63,592 nt of DNA from positions 1-63,592 of the forward strand of contig CAJWFD010000008.1 in NCBI GenBank assembly GCA_913031435.1. Reading direction: 5' to 3'. Below are positions 54,592 through 63,534 of this stretch, piece after piece; the stretch's first letter is position 1; each line of letters begins with the position of its first letter. The notes under the pieces are model-generated. The model made no database searches and was not told where the DNA came from. It saw only the letters and a program-made list of their open reading frames with translations. The translations under genes were made by a program, and so were the position numbers. The stretch is from an uncultured Cryomorphaceae bacterium. Its GTDB lineage: Bacteria; Bacteroidota; Bacteroidia; Flavobacteriales; Schleiferiaceae.

Positions 54592-55005
54592 ATGAAAATT
54601 TCTTTGGAACGAACAGATAATAACTTTGGAATGAAGGCCATAGCTGGTCATCATGAGATCATGTTAGATTCATCCCCAGAGGAAGAAGGAGGTAGTAACA
54701 AAGGAGCTACTCCAATGCAGCTTATGCTGATCTCTTTAGCTGGCTGTAGTACCATAGATATTGTTCATATACTTCGAAAGGGGAGGTATGAGATCACTTC
54801 TTATGCAAGCGAGGTTATCGCTACACGCCGCGAAGAAATGCCTAGAATATTTAACAAAATTACCCTATTGATCACTCTGGAAACTGATGCGCCGGATGAA
54901 GTATTGAATAGAGCGATAGTGCTAACTAAAACTAAATACTGTAGCGCATTCGCGGTTTTAGAGGCGAGCTGTCCTGTAGTAATCTCTGTCAACAGGAAAA
55001 CCTAG
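54592..55005 (+). CDS. OsmC/Ohr family protein
   Basis: The 137-residue protein is typical of the YhfA-like OsmC subgroup: an N-terminal beta sheet (MKISLERTDNNFGM), the first reactive Cys in SLAGCSTIDIVHIL near 45, and the second in KTKYCSAFAVLEASCPV near 115. The two cysteines form a peroxide-reducing pair that acts on organic hydroperoxides. It starts 4 nt after the SulP stop, so it is cotranscribed, although the link between anion transport and peroxide reduction is not evident. Confidence 0.9.
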   Translation: MKISLERTDNNFGMKAIAGHHEIMLDSSPEEEGGSNKGATPMQLMLISLAGCSTIDIVHILRKGRYEITSYASEVIATRREEMPRIFNKITLLITLETDAPDEVLNRAIVLTKTKYCSAFAVLEASCPVVISVNRKT

Positions 55006-55091
55006 CTCGCCCTAAGTGTTTTATGATAATCTGTATGTTAACGTAGTGTTAAAGACTTAGTATATACTTTAGTCTAAGTTCGCACAGATTT

Positions 55092-55304
55092 ATGAATCTT
55101 ACGGATCTCTTACATAGCTCAATCGAAGGATTGCAATTAGAAGAAAACAGCTCTTTTCCGGTACAACATTATGTACAAGAAATCGATCCTGCAGATATAA
55201 GTCAAACTGAGGTCAGGACTATTCCTGAAATGCATTCAAGAGGCAAGCATGCCTTGCCATTCGCCTCTAAAATTGCTGGATCAAATACGTTTAGCGTTTT
55301 CTGA
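55092..55304 (+). CDS. Small hypothetical protein upstream of susC
   Basis: A 70-residue frame preceded by a TATACTTTAG promoter-like stretch. The product is soluble and polar, with no signal peptide: MNLTDLLHSSIEGLQLEENS, then an EIDPADISQTEVRTIPEMHSRG middle (in parts) and an FASKIAGSNTFSVF end. No family is recognised. Its position between osmC and susC and plausible composition suggest a real gene, but the whole 398-nt gap could instead be the susC leader region. An inverted repeat (ACTTAG/CTAAGT) overlaps the promoter-like stretch. Confidence 0.4.
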   Translation: MNLTDLLHSSIEGLQLEENSSFPVQHYVQEIDPADISQTEVRTIPEMHSRGKHALPFASKIAGSNTFSVF

Positions 55305-55403
55305 TCTAGTCTTTCTTTTAAATTCCAAATTTACCAGTGGCAGAGCTTCTGTCCACCTCTCATTTTATTAGAAGAGGTTGTTATCTATATAATACATCAT
55401 CTT

Positions 55404-58400
55404 ATGCGAAAACGAGAAAATCGTTATTCACATGTCGTACGACACGCTTCATTCGTGTTGTTTTTTCTAGTTAGTCTATCGGGACTTGCTCAAACTAAAA
55501 TCTCAGGAAAGGTACTTAGTGCTGGTGGAGACCCTTTAATAGGCGCTGCAGTTACTGAGAATGGCACACAGAATGCCACAGTTACGGATCTTGATGGTAA
55601 GTATGCCTTGGAAGTTTTTCAAGAGTCTGCTAGATTGTCAGTATCAGCTTTTGGTTATGAAACTAAACTCGTTAATCCTAAAGGGTTGCAAATTCTAGAC
55701 ATCATTTTAGAGGCGAGCCAGATTAGATTAGAAGAGGTTGTTGTTACAGCACTCGGTGTTAGTCGTGAAGAGAGAGCCTTAGGGTATTCAGTTCAAGGGC
55801 TAAAAAGTAAAGACATTGCCTCAGTACCGGCAGCAAATGCCGTTGACAACCTCAGCGGAAAGCTTGCCGGAGTTTATGTTACTAGCGGTTCATCAGGTCC
55901 TACTGCTTCTTCAAACGTTACCATTCGTGGACAAACGTCGTTGAACGGAAACAGTCAAGCCCTCTTTATTGTGAACGGTGTTCCCATCACCAATGGTTTA
56001 TTTTCTCCGGGCGATGGCCTGAACGGATCTTCAACCATTGACTTTGGTAATGGTGCACAAATCATCAACTCTTTCGATATTGAAAATATTTCTGTCTTGA
56101 AAGGACCAGCTGCTGCCGCATTGTACGGTTCGCGTGCTGCGAATGGGGTTATTTACGTAACTACTAAAACAGGGAAAAACAGCAAGGGCTGGGGTGTAAG
56201 TGTGAATTCTAACACTGTGCTTGAAACACCTTTGAAATTACCCAACTTCCAAGACCAGTTTGGTAACGGTGGCGGAGGTAAATACAGCTACAACGATGGT
56301 GCTACATATACCGGTGATTACTACGACGCTTATGGTGAAAACTGGGGTCCACGTACGGATGGCCAACTTGTAAAAGTATATAACTCTGGCGGTGATGCAG
56401 TGCCTTTCGAGGCTGCGCCGGACAATATGCGTAACTTCTTTCAAACAGGAGTAACTACCAATAATAACGTGAGCATTTCTCATGCCGATGAAAACGGCGA
56501 TTTCAGATTTTCCGGTACCCAACTCAATAGACGAGGTATCGTACCTAACACTGACTTGAATCGGAATACGCTTCAAACTTCAATGGGTAAAAAACTCTTT
56601 AATAATCGCTTAGAGTTCAGAGCAAACGCGATGTATGTAGGCTCGGGTTCAGACAATGTTCCGAACGCTGGGTACGATGAAAGCTCTTCCGTAATGTATT
56701 CGTTCCTTTGGTTGCCGCGTAATACGCCAATAGACGATTTACGCGATTATTGGAAGCCCGGACAAGAAAATGTTCAGCAGTCTTATGTTGAAGAGCTTTG
56801 GGGAAACAATCCATGGCTTATCGTTAATGAAAACACGAATAGCTTCAACGCATCACGTCTTTTAGGAGATATCAATGCTACCTACCACATCAATGACCGT
56901 ACGAACATTCGTCTGCGTTCTGGTCAGGATATGAAAAATGATATTCGCCAATACCGCAGAGCGACTTCTACTAAAAAAGTACTGTTTGGTAGCTACCGCG
57001 AAGACCGACTTTCGTTTAGAGAGAATAATACTGAGGCACTTTTATCTTGGGCAAATGCTGCGCCAATGGAGCAAAAAGATTTACGTATCGATGCCAAACT
57101 TGGTGGAAACCTTATGATGCAGCAGAGCTCATCACTTATTGCTAATAACCCACAGCTTCTTCAACCGGGCGTTTTCACGTTAACGAATAACCGCTCAAAC
57201 GTGCAAACTGAAAGCCGGTACGCACGAAAGGCGATTCGCTCACTGTTTGGTTTGGCTTCTTTTGCTTACAAAAGCACGTACTACTTAGACCTAAGCGCTC
57301 GTAACGACTGGTCTTCTACGTTACCTACGGCTAATAACAGTTACTTCTACCCGGCGGCTTCCGCTTCGATAATCGTTTCTGAAATGGCAGATTTAGGCTC
57401 AATCAGCTTCTTGAAGCTTCGCGCTGCAGTTGCTGCCGTAGGTTCAGATACTGATCCCTATCTTTTGAATAACACCTACAGCCCGGCTGCAATGTTCGGC
57501 GGTTATCCAGCCTTTGGTATCAATACATTCGCGACCAACCCTAACCTGCGTTCAGAACGCACCAATTCAAGCGAGTTTGGTATTGACGCGCGCTTCGCTA
57601 AAGGACGTTTTGGCGCGGATTTAGCCGTTTATGACATGACTACTGAAGATCAGATCATTTACCTACCTGTAGCCACTTCTACTGGTCGTACCAGCAGACT
57701 GGCGAACGGTGGTGCCATTAATAACAAGGGTATTGAGCTTCAATTATTCGGTGATATCGTTAAAAGCGATAAGCTTACCTGGAATTCACGTATCAACCTT
57801 GGTGCGAATCGCGCTAGAGTGACTGAACTACCTGACGGTGTTAGCGGAGGTTATCCTATCGTTGCAAGTATGTTCCCTAACGATGGTGGAACTGTGGGCT
57901 TAGAATACGTTGCTGTAGAAGGTGAACTTCTAGGCCAGCTTAAAGGATTAACCTTCATGCGTGATACGGATGGCAACATCATCCACGAGGGCGGTTTACC
58001 AATGGTAAGCGAAGAAAAAAGTACGATAGGTTCTTACCAGCCAAAAGCACGTATTGGATGGATGAACAGTTTCTCAGTAGGTAACTGGCAAGCAAATATT
58101 CTATTTGACGGACAGATCGGTGGATTGATCTACTCACGTTCACATACTTTGCATAACACAGCAGGTAATCTCGTAAACGATAACGATCCGAATCTTGACA
58201 TGAATGCCATTGGCGGTCGAGTAATCTACGATGTTACCTACGACGGCAATGGTGAACCAGTATACAACCTTGATCAAGCAGGTGGCGTAGTTGGTTCAGG
58301 AGTCATGTACGACGCTAGTGGAAATTTAGTAGATAACACAGTATCTGTACCTATCCGTGATTACTATTACAAATACTACGGTAACGTTTGGAGTAGAGAT

Positions 58401-58670
58401 AACATAGAGCCGTCAACGTTCGATGCCTCTTACCTAAAGCTTCGTGAACTGAGTATCGCTTACACCATACCTGCTGACAAGCTTACCAACACAGGGCTAA
58501 AAGGCCTTACTGTAAGCTTTGTTGGACGTAATCTTCTTTTATTCACTAAGGTACCGACCATTGATCCAGAGACGTATTCTATACGTAATGGATTATTCGT
58601 AAATGGGTATGAGAGTACCTCAATGCCTTCACTAAGAAGCTTCGGATTCTCTATCAATGCAAATCTTTAA
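55404..58670 (+). CDS. SusC/RagA family TonB-linked outer-membrane transporter
   Basis: The 1088-residue protein has a signal peptide (cleavage after GLAQ). The CarboxypepD_reg-like domain (30-105) reads TKISGKVLSAGGDPLIGAAV. The TonB-box/SusC signature LEEVVVTALGVSREERALGY is near 112-132. The plug domain has SGKLAGVYVTSGSSGPTASS, RGQTSLNGNSQALFIVNGVP and ENISVLKGPAAAALYGSRAANG in that order. A large beta barrel runs to the C-terminal SLRSFGFSINANL. SusC proteins form the pore of a pedal-bin complex with SusD. The ligand is unknown, and no sensor, sulfatase or glycoside hydrolase gene follows. Codon use looks more biased than in neighbours, suggesting high expression. Confidence 0.95.
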   Translation: MRKRENRYSHVVRHASFVLFFLVSLSGLAQTKISGKVLSAGGDPLIGAAVTENGTQNATVTDLDGKYALEVFQESARLSVSAFGYETKLVNPKGLQILDIILEASQIRLEEVVVTALGVSREERALGYSVQGLKSKDIASVPAANAVDNLSGKLAGVYVTSGSSGPTASSNVTIRGQTSLNGNSQALFIVNGVPITNGLFSPGDGLNGSSTIDFGNGAQIINSFDIENISVLKGPAAAALYGSRAANGVIYVTTKTGKNSKGWGVSVNSNTVLETPLKLPNFQDQFGNGGGGKYSYNDGATYTGDYYDAYGENWGPRTDGQLVKVYNSGGDAVPFEAAPDNMRNFFQTGVTTNNNVSISHADENGDFRFSGTQLNRRGIVPNTDLNRNTLQTSMGKKLFNNRLEFRANAMYVGSGSDNVPNAGYDESSSVMYSFLWLPRNTPIDDLRDYWKPGQENVQQSYVEELWGNNPWLIVNENTNSFNASRLLGDINATYHINDRTNIRLRSGQDMKNDIRQYRRATSTKKVLFGSYREDRLSFRENNTEALLSWANAAPMEQKDLRIDAKLGGNLMMQQSSSLIANNPQLLQPGVFTLTNNRSNVQTESRYARKAIRSLFGLASFAYKSTYYLDLSARNDWSSTLPTANNSYFYPAASASIIVSEMADLGSISFLKLRAAVAAVGSDTDPYLLNNTYSPAAMFGGYPAFGINTFATNPNLRSERTNSSEFGIDARFAKGRFGADLAVYDMTTEDQIIYLPVATSTGRTSRLANGGAINNKGIELQLFGDIVKSDKLTWNSRINLGANRARVTELPDGVSGGYPIVASMFPNDGGTVGLEYVAVEGELLGQLKGLTFMRDTDGNIIHEGGLPMVSEEKSTIGSYQPKARIGWMNSFSVGNWQANILFDGQIGGLIYSRSHTLHNTAGNLVNDNDPNLDMNAIGGRVIYDVTYDGNGEPVYNLDQAGGVVGSGVMYDASGNLVDNTVSVPIRDYYYKYYGNVWSRDNIEPSTFDASYLKLRELSIAYTIPADKLTNTGLKGLTVSFVGRNLLLFTKVPTIDPETYSIRNGLFVNGYESTSMPSLRSFGFSINANL

Positions 58671-58680
58671 GACCCTAACA

Positions 58681-60186
58681 ATGAAAAAATCATTTTTTAT
58701 AGGCGCGCTCATCGCAATGGCGGGTCTTAGTTTTCAAAGTTGCGAGAAATTATCATCTATTAATGAGAACCCTAACGAGCCCTCTAATGTAGATGCTGGT
58801 GTATTGTTTACGGAAGGCATACGTTCAAGCGTAAATACCTCTGTAACACAAAGCTATTTATTAGGGAATGTTGCTTCACAACTTGCGGCAAAAACACTGC
58901 GCGCAGTTATTGGCGAATACAGCTGGAACGCTTTCCCAAATACATGGAATCAAAACTATGCCAGTCTCGGTAATATTATTGAGGCAGAACGCGTAGCAGC
59001 AGAAGCCGGTAATGCGCAAATGGAAGGTGCCGCTAAGGTGATGAAAAGCTGGGTATTTTCTACACTAACCCTAGCCTATGGAGACATTCCGTATTTAGAG
59101 GCTATTACTGGCTCCACCGATGCCAATTGGTTTCCGGCATACGATACGCAAGAACAAATCATTACTGGTACAAACGGTCTGTTAGAAGAGCTAGCTGTGG
59201 CAGTTCAATTGCTCGATAACGGTGGTTCTATTCAAGGTGATATTCTTTTCGACGGCGATGCTGCTAAATGGAAAAAGCTGGCCAATGCGATGCGCCTCCG
59301 ACTACTTATGTACATCTCGGAGAAGCAAAACGTAAGCGCTGATTTTGCCGCAATTGTTGCGAACGAATCGCTTATGGAGAGCAACGCTGACAACGGAACA
59401 CTTACCTACACCGGTAATTTCCCGAACGAATACCCATTGGTTCCTTTGAAGCAAGGTGATTTCGATGCAGTCGCTATTAGTACTAATGCCCATGCTGCTT
59501 TAGACAGCTTGAATGATCCTAGAATGTTCGTTTACGCACGTCCAAGCAATGCATCGACAGTCTTTGCGGACCCTTCTATCACTGCTTCTTATAAGGGTGC
59601 AGATAATGGAAGTACTGCAATTAGTGCTTCATGCGACAAGAATGGTTCACGCCTAGGTTATGCTTACTACAATTATCCTGGACATGATCAAGCAGGTACG
59701 ATGGCAGAAGGTATTATAATGACTTATGCAGAGCAACAATTCTTACTCGCAGAAGCAGCACACAACGGCTGGATTACAGACGATGCTGCGACACACCATG
59801 CCAGTGCTGTTGAAGCTTCTATGGAATACTATGGTGCAGACTTCGCCATGACCGGTTGGACCGATTTTACAGATTACATTACAAATTCTGGAGCTGCTTA
59901 CGATAACAGTATCAATAGTATTCGTGAGCAGAAATGGTTGGCTATGTTCTTTACAGGACTTGATAACTATTTCGAGGTAAGACGCTGGTATACTCAAGAA
60001 AGTGGGAATTGGGCTAACCTCCCATTCATCTCAGCGCCGTGTTCAAATACAAATGGTGATGTGATGCCAATGCGCTTTCTCTACCCAGGTAATGAAGCCA
60101 GTTTGAATCCAGATAACTACTTTGGCGCCATTTCTGTAATGGGAGGCAATACCCAGAACACAAAAATGTGGGTAGTTAACCTGTAA
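58681..60186 (+). CDS. SusD/RagB family (SusD-like_2) nutrient-binding lipoprotein
   Basis: The protein has about 501 residues from MKKSFFIG; an ATG 24 nt upstream lies inside susC and is rejected. The lipoprotein signal has lipobox FQSC. INENPNEPSNVDAGVLFTEG after the Cys, LPYGDIPY-like AYGDIPYLEAITGS near 145, AKWKKLANAMRLRLLMYIS near 205, YAEQQFLLAEAA near 345 and SIREQKWLAMFFTGLDNYFEVRR in parts near 415-435 match the SusD-like_2 subgroup. It caps the SusC barrel at the cell surface and binds the ligand. It starts 10 nt after the susC stop. Confidence 0.93.
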   Translation: MKKSFFIGALIAMAGLSFQSCEKLSSINENPNEPSNVDAGVLFTEGIRSSVNTSVTQSYLLGNVASQLAAKTLRAVIGEYSWNAFPNTWNQNYASLGNIIEAERVAAEAGNAQMEGAAKVMKSWVFSTLTLAYGDIPYLEAITGSTDANWFPAYDTQEQIITGTNGLLEELAVAVQLLDNGGSIQGDILFDGDAAKWKKLANAMRLRLLMYISEKQNVSADFAAIVANESLMESNADNGTLTYTGNFPNEYPLVPLKQGDFDAVAISTNAHAALDSLNDPRMFVYARPSNASTVFADPSITASYKGADNGSTAISASCDKNGSRLGYAYYNYPGHDQAGTMAEGIIMTYAEQQFLLAEAAHNGWITDDAATHHASAVEASMEYYGADFAMTGWTDFTDYITNSGAAYDNSINSIREQKWLAMFFTGLDNYFEVRRWYTQESGNWANLPFISAPCSNTNGDVMPMRFLYPGNEASLNPDNYFGAISVMGGNTQNTKMWVVNL

Positions 60187-60214
60187 TTCCTTTCTAATTA
60201 GTTTTAAGCAATTG

Positions 60215-60244
60215 AACCACGGTGTACTTCGGTACCCCGTGGTT
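60215..60244 (+). terminator. UUCG-tetraloop hairpin after susD
   Basis: AACCACGG-T-GTAC-TTCG-GTAC-C-CCGTGGTT forms a 12-pair stem with one T/C mismatch and a TTCG loop, 28 nt after the susD stop and 19 nt before the BCCT start. Only a short, broken T run follows, so it may attenuate or protect the susCD mRNA 3' end rather than fully terminate. Confidence 0.55.
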
Positions 60245-60263
60245 TACTATTAAAAAGTGATCA

Positions 60264-61814
60264 ATGAGTGAACCTTTAAGAAGTGATAAGAAAACGTTGT
60301 TCGGAGCAGCCATCAATCCGCCAGTTTTTTTAGGGTCTTTGGCCATTCTGCTGATTGGTATTACCACTACTGTTATTGTTGGTGAGCCCATGGAGGAGTG
60401 GTTTGCAGCGGTTCAAATTCAAATTAGCAATGCGACTGGTTGGTTCTTTATCTTATTGGTTAATCTCGTCTTGTTCTTTCTTGTTTTTGTTGCCAGCAGT
60501 AGGTTTGGAAAAATTAGGTTAGGAGGTAAAGGAGCAAAAACTGATTTCTCTAGGGGTTCGTGGTTCGCCATGTTATTTTCTGCGGGTATGGGTATTGGTC
60601 TGATATTTTGGGGTGTAGCAGAACCTATCTATCATTTTAATGACAATCCATTTGTAGATAATACGGACACCATAGCTGCTGCAAAAAGTGCGATGGGTAT
60701 CACCTTTTTACATTATGGCGTTCATGCTTGGGCCATCTATACCGTAGTGGGTCTAGCATTAGCGTTTTTCACGTTTAACATGAAATTACCACTTACCATT
60801 AGAAGTATATTTTATCCGCTCTTGGGTGATAGAATCTATGGGAGATGGGGCGATTTGATAGACATTATATCTGTTATTGCTACCATAGTAGGTTTAGCCA
60901 CTTCATTAGGTATGGGTGCACAATCTGTAAATGCAGGACTAGAATATTTATTTGGAATTGAATACAGTAATACGGCTCAAATAGCCATCATTGCTTTCAT
61001 CACTGCACTAGCTACGGCATCATTGTTAGCAGGTCTAGATAAAGGGATACGAAGGTTGAGTGAGTTGAATTTAGGCTTGGCCATAGTGTTATTAATTTTT
61101 GTCCTTATTATTGGCCCTACAGCCTATCTTTTAGAGAGTTTCGTGCAAAACATTGGTTATTACCTAGATAATTTCTTTAAGCTAGGTTTATGGACAGAGA
61201 GTTACCAGGGAGTAACTAATGACACGAAATGGCAGAACAGCTGGACCGTGTTTTATTACGCATGGTGGATCGCGTGGTCACCTTTCGTAGGGATATTTAT
61301 TGCAAGGGTTTCTAAGGGACGTACCATAAGGGAGTTTATCATGGGTGTTCTGCTGGTACCTACTCTATTAACCTTTCTTTGGATGAGTGTCTTTGGAGGC
61401 AATGCGCTATTCCTTGAGCTCGCTGGAGATCATAGTCTAACCGATGCGGTAAATGTTAACCCTGCGACGGCTGTCTATAAATTATTAGAGCACTTCCCTT
61501 TTGTTGCTATATCATCTGGTTTAGCCATACTCCTGGTAGGTAGTTTTTTTGTCACAAGTTCAGATAGTGGCTCTATGGTAGTTGATACGCTTACCTCTGG
61601 TGGAAGGCATGATGCACCAAAGATTCAGAAAATATTTTGGGCAGCTATGGAAGGAGCCACAGCTTCAGTGTTATTACTTTATGGTGGATTAAGTACGCTT
61701 CAAAGTGCGACAACCATAACCGGCTTGGCATTCGCTGTTATTTTAGTGGTCATGGTCTATAGTCTTTATCTTTCGTTGAATACGTATTACGACGAACACT
61801 ATCCAAAGGAATAA
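60264..61814 (+). CDS. BCCT family betaine/carnitine/choline transporter
   Basis: The 516-residue transporter has about 12 membrane segments. The BCCT signatures are visible: FSAGMGIGLIFWGVAEPIYHF near 110 (GxGxG helix of TM3 and the sodium site), and the tryptophan box WTVFYYAWWIAWSPFVGIFI in consecutive parts near 327, which lines the substrate site. SSDSGSMVVDTLTSGG near 432 is also conserved. Glycine at the MGIG position is typical of Na+-coupled betaine carriers such as BetP. Expected role: uptake of glycine betaine or related osmolytes, fitting a saline habitat. It lacks the long regulatory C-terminal tail of BetP. Confidence 0.93.
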   Translation: MSEPLRSDKKTLFGAAINPPVFLGSLAILLIGITTTVIVGEPMEEWFAAVQIQISNATGWFFILLVNLVLFFLVFVASSRFGKIRLGGKGAKTDFSRGSWFAMLFSAGMGIGLIFWGVAEPIYHFNDNPFVDNTDTIAAAKSAMGITFLHYGVHAWAIYTVVGLALAFFTFNMKLPLTIRSIFYPLLGDRIYGRWGDLIDIISVIATIVGLATSLGMGAQSVNAGLEYLFGIEYSNTAQIAIIAFITALATASLLAGLDKGIRRLSELNLGLAIVLLIFVLIIGPTAYLLESFVQNIGYYLDNFFKLGLWTESYQGVTNDTKWQNSWTVFYYAWWIAWSPFVGIFIARVSKGRTIREFIMGVLLVPTLLTFLWMSVFGGNALFLELAGDHSLTDAVNVNPATAVYKLLEHFPFVAISSGLAILLVGSFFVTSSDSGSMVVDTLTSGGRHDAPKIQKIFWAAMEGATASVLLLYGGLSTLQSATTITGLAFAVILVVMVYSLYLSLNTYYDEHYPKE

Positions 61815-61862
61815 GTGAGATGCGGCATGAGCGTATTTTAAAGAAATACATTAAATTAGAAC

Positions 61863-63488
61863 ATGCGCCGTGTTAATTTTTTTTTAATTGTAGTCCTTTT
61901 ATTTTGCTGGTCAGTGCACACTTACGCACAGTGTAGCGTAGAGGTCTCTAATGACTCCCTAACGGCCTGTGTAGGCGATACTATTTTTCTCTCTGCATCT
62001 GGGAGCCAATCTTATGAATGGTCGCATGATGCAACGCTCAGTTGTGATACTTGTACAGATCCTTATGTAATCCTTACTGATACCAGCTCTTATGTTGTTG
62101 TTAAGGGAAAGGATCAAAATTTCCAATGGGCGGACAACGGAAATTTTTCCTCAGGCAATACCGGTTTTCTATCCAACTATACCTACAATGCTACTTCAAT
62201 TTGGAATGCGAGTACCTATGCTGTGGGGCCAAACCCAAATGCGGTACACCCAAATTTTGGCACTTGGGGAGACCACACCACTGGTACAGGGAACTATATG
62301 CTCGTAAATGGATCATCAACGGGTACCAAAATCCTCTGGCGCCAAACGGTATTGTTACCACCAGGAGCTCAGGTGACGATGAAATGGTGGATGCTTACTT
62401 TCGTTTCACCGGCAGGTTCACTTCAATTAAAACTTCTAGGTACTAATATTGGTGGTACAGCATCTACTCCTTCATCGACAGGGATTTGGCAACAAACCTC
62501 CAGGTCATTTACGGCACCTGCATCAGGATCTGCTACTATTAATTTAGTCACCCTTAGTGGAGCAGGCTCGGGGAACGATTTTGGAATTGACGACATTTCC
62601 TTAGAGTATCAATGTGAGGTTTTTGATACTGTATGGTTAGCCCCAAAATCGGACCCACAAATATTATTGAATACGACCTCAATATTCGGTTGCGACAGCG
62701 TATGCTTTACCATTGAAAATCAATTAGATACGCTTGGGCTATTAAATTATCAATGGATTTTGACTGATGGAACAATGGACAGCAACATTGTCTTTAACCA
62801 TTGCATACGCGATACCGGTGATTATCTAGGATATCTGTTGACTTCATCATTTGATGGTTGTACAGATTCAGTGGCTTTACCTCACGTAAGGGTAGGCCAC
62901 ACACGTCAATTAGACAGCTTAATTACCGCCAGTGATAACGGTAGTTTATGGAATGGCATTTGGATTATGGATCCTCAAGAAACACTTGGAGTAGGTGCGC
63001 ATTTTGAAGCGAGCTTAGGTAATAACGGTATGCAAGACAGTCTGTATATCAGGGTAGGGTCTCAAGGATTTAGCAATGGAAACATTGGTGCTAATCAAAT
63101 GGCCGCAGGTTGGTCACCTATTACGGTTTCAGACGAGCCCTTTTATGCTTGTGCCTACTTATTCACCTCAGAAGGTTGCGTAGATTCCTTATGTCGAGAG
63201 GTCGCTTTTTATCCTTCTATTTCTGTGCCTAACTTTCTGACGCCTAATGGAGACGGCATTAATGATGAGCTTTATATTGAGCATTCTAATGCGGTAATAC
63301 TTCACCAAAGAATCTTTAATCGTTGGGGTCAATTAATCTATGAGTCCTTCGATCCAAGCAGTATGTGGAAAGGAACCTATGAAGGACAATCAGTTGCTCC
63401 GGGTGTGTACTTTATCGATGTTGAAGCTACCAATCCCTATAGTACCTCGCCGGTAACTCATCAATCGGTAATTCATGTGATGGATTAA
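61863..63488 (+). CDS. Secreted Ig-like protein with T9SS type B (gliding-motility-associated) C-terminal domain
   Basis: The 541-residue protein has a signal peptide (cleavage after TYAQ). An Ig-like domain (about 25-80) contains CVGDTIFLSASGSQSYEWS. A galactose-binding/CBM-like jelly roll (about 85-260) reads WADNGNFSSGNTGFLSNYTY and SGAGSGNDFGIDDISLEYQC. PKD-like regions follow. The C-terminal ~90 residues begin VPNFLTPNGDGINDELYIEH and continue IFNRWGQLIYES, the CHU_C/type B sorting signal. Type B cargo is exported by T9SS and is often polymerised or bound by a PorP/SprF-like protein; none is visible in the remaining 100 nt. Likely a surface or matrix protein. Confidence 0.9.
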   Translation: MRRVNFFLIVVLLFCWSVHTYAQCSVEVSNDSLTACVGDTIFLSASGSQSYEWSHDATLSCDTCTDPYVILTDTSSYVVVKGKDQNFQWADNGNFSSGNTGFLSNYTYNATSIWNASTYAVGPNPNAVHPNFGTWGDHTTGTGNYMLVNGSSTGTKILWRQTVLLPPGAQVTMKWWMLTFVSPAGSLQLKLLGTNIGGTASTPSSTGIWQQTSRSFTAPASGSATINLVTLSGAGSGNDFGIDDISLEYQCEVFDTVWLAPKSDPQILLNTTSIFGCDSVCFTIENQLDTLGLLNYQWILTDGTMDSNIVFNHCIRDTGDYLGYLLTSSFDGCTDSVALPHVRVGHTRQLDSLITASDNGSLWNGIWIMDPQETLGVGAHFEASLGNNGMQDSLYIRVGSQGFSNGNIGANQMAAGWSPITVSDEPFYACAYLFTSEGCVDSLCREVAFYPSISVPNFLTPNGDGINDELYIEHSNAVILHQRIFNRWGQLIYESFDPSSMWKGTYEGQSVAPGVYFIDVEATNPYSTSPVTHQSVIHVMD

Positions 63489-63534
63489 ATCTTCAATTAG
63501 CCATTGATATGTAGGTATAGATTCCAATAAAGCT

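Noticed and set aside
50447-60186. A galactan polysaccharide-utilisation locus uniting GH53 and SusC/SusD
   Set aside because: The genes are 4 kb apart on opposite strands, separated by unrelated transporters and housekeeping genes; no regulator or second enzyme is present.
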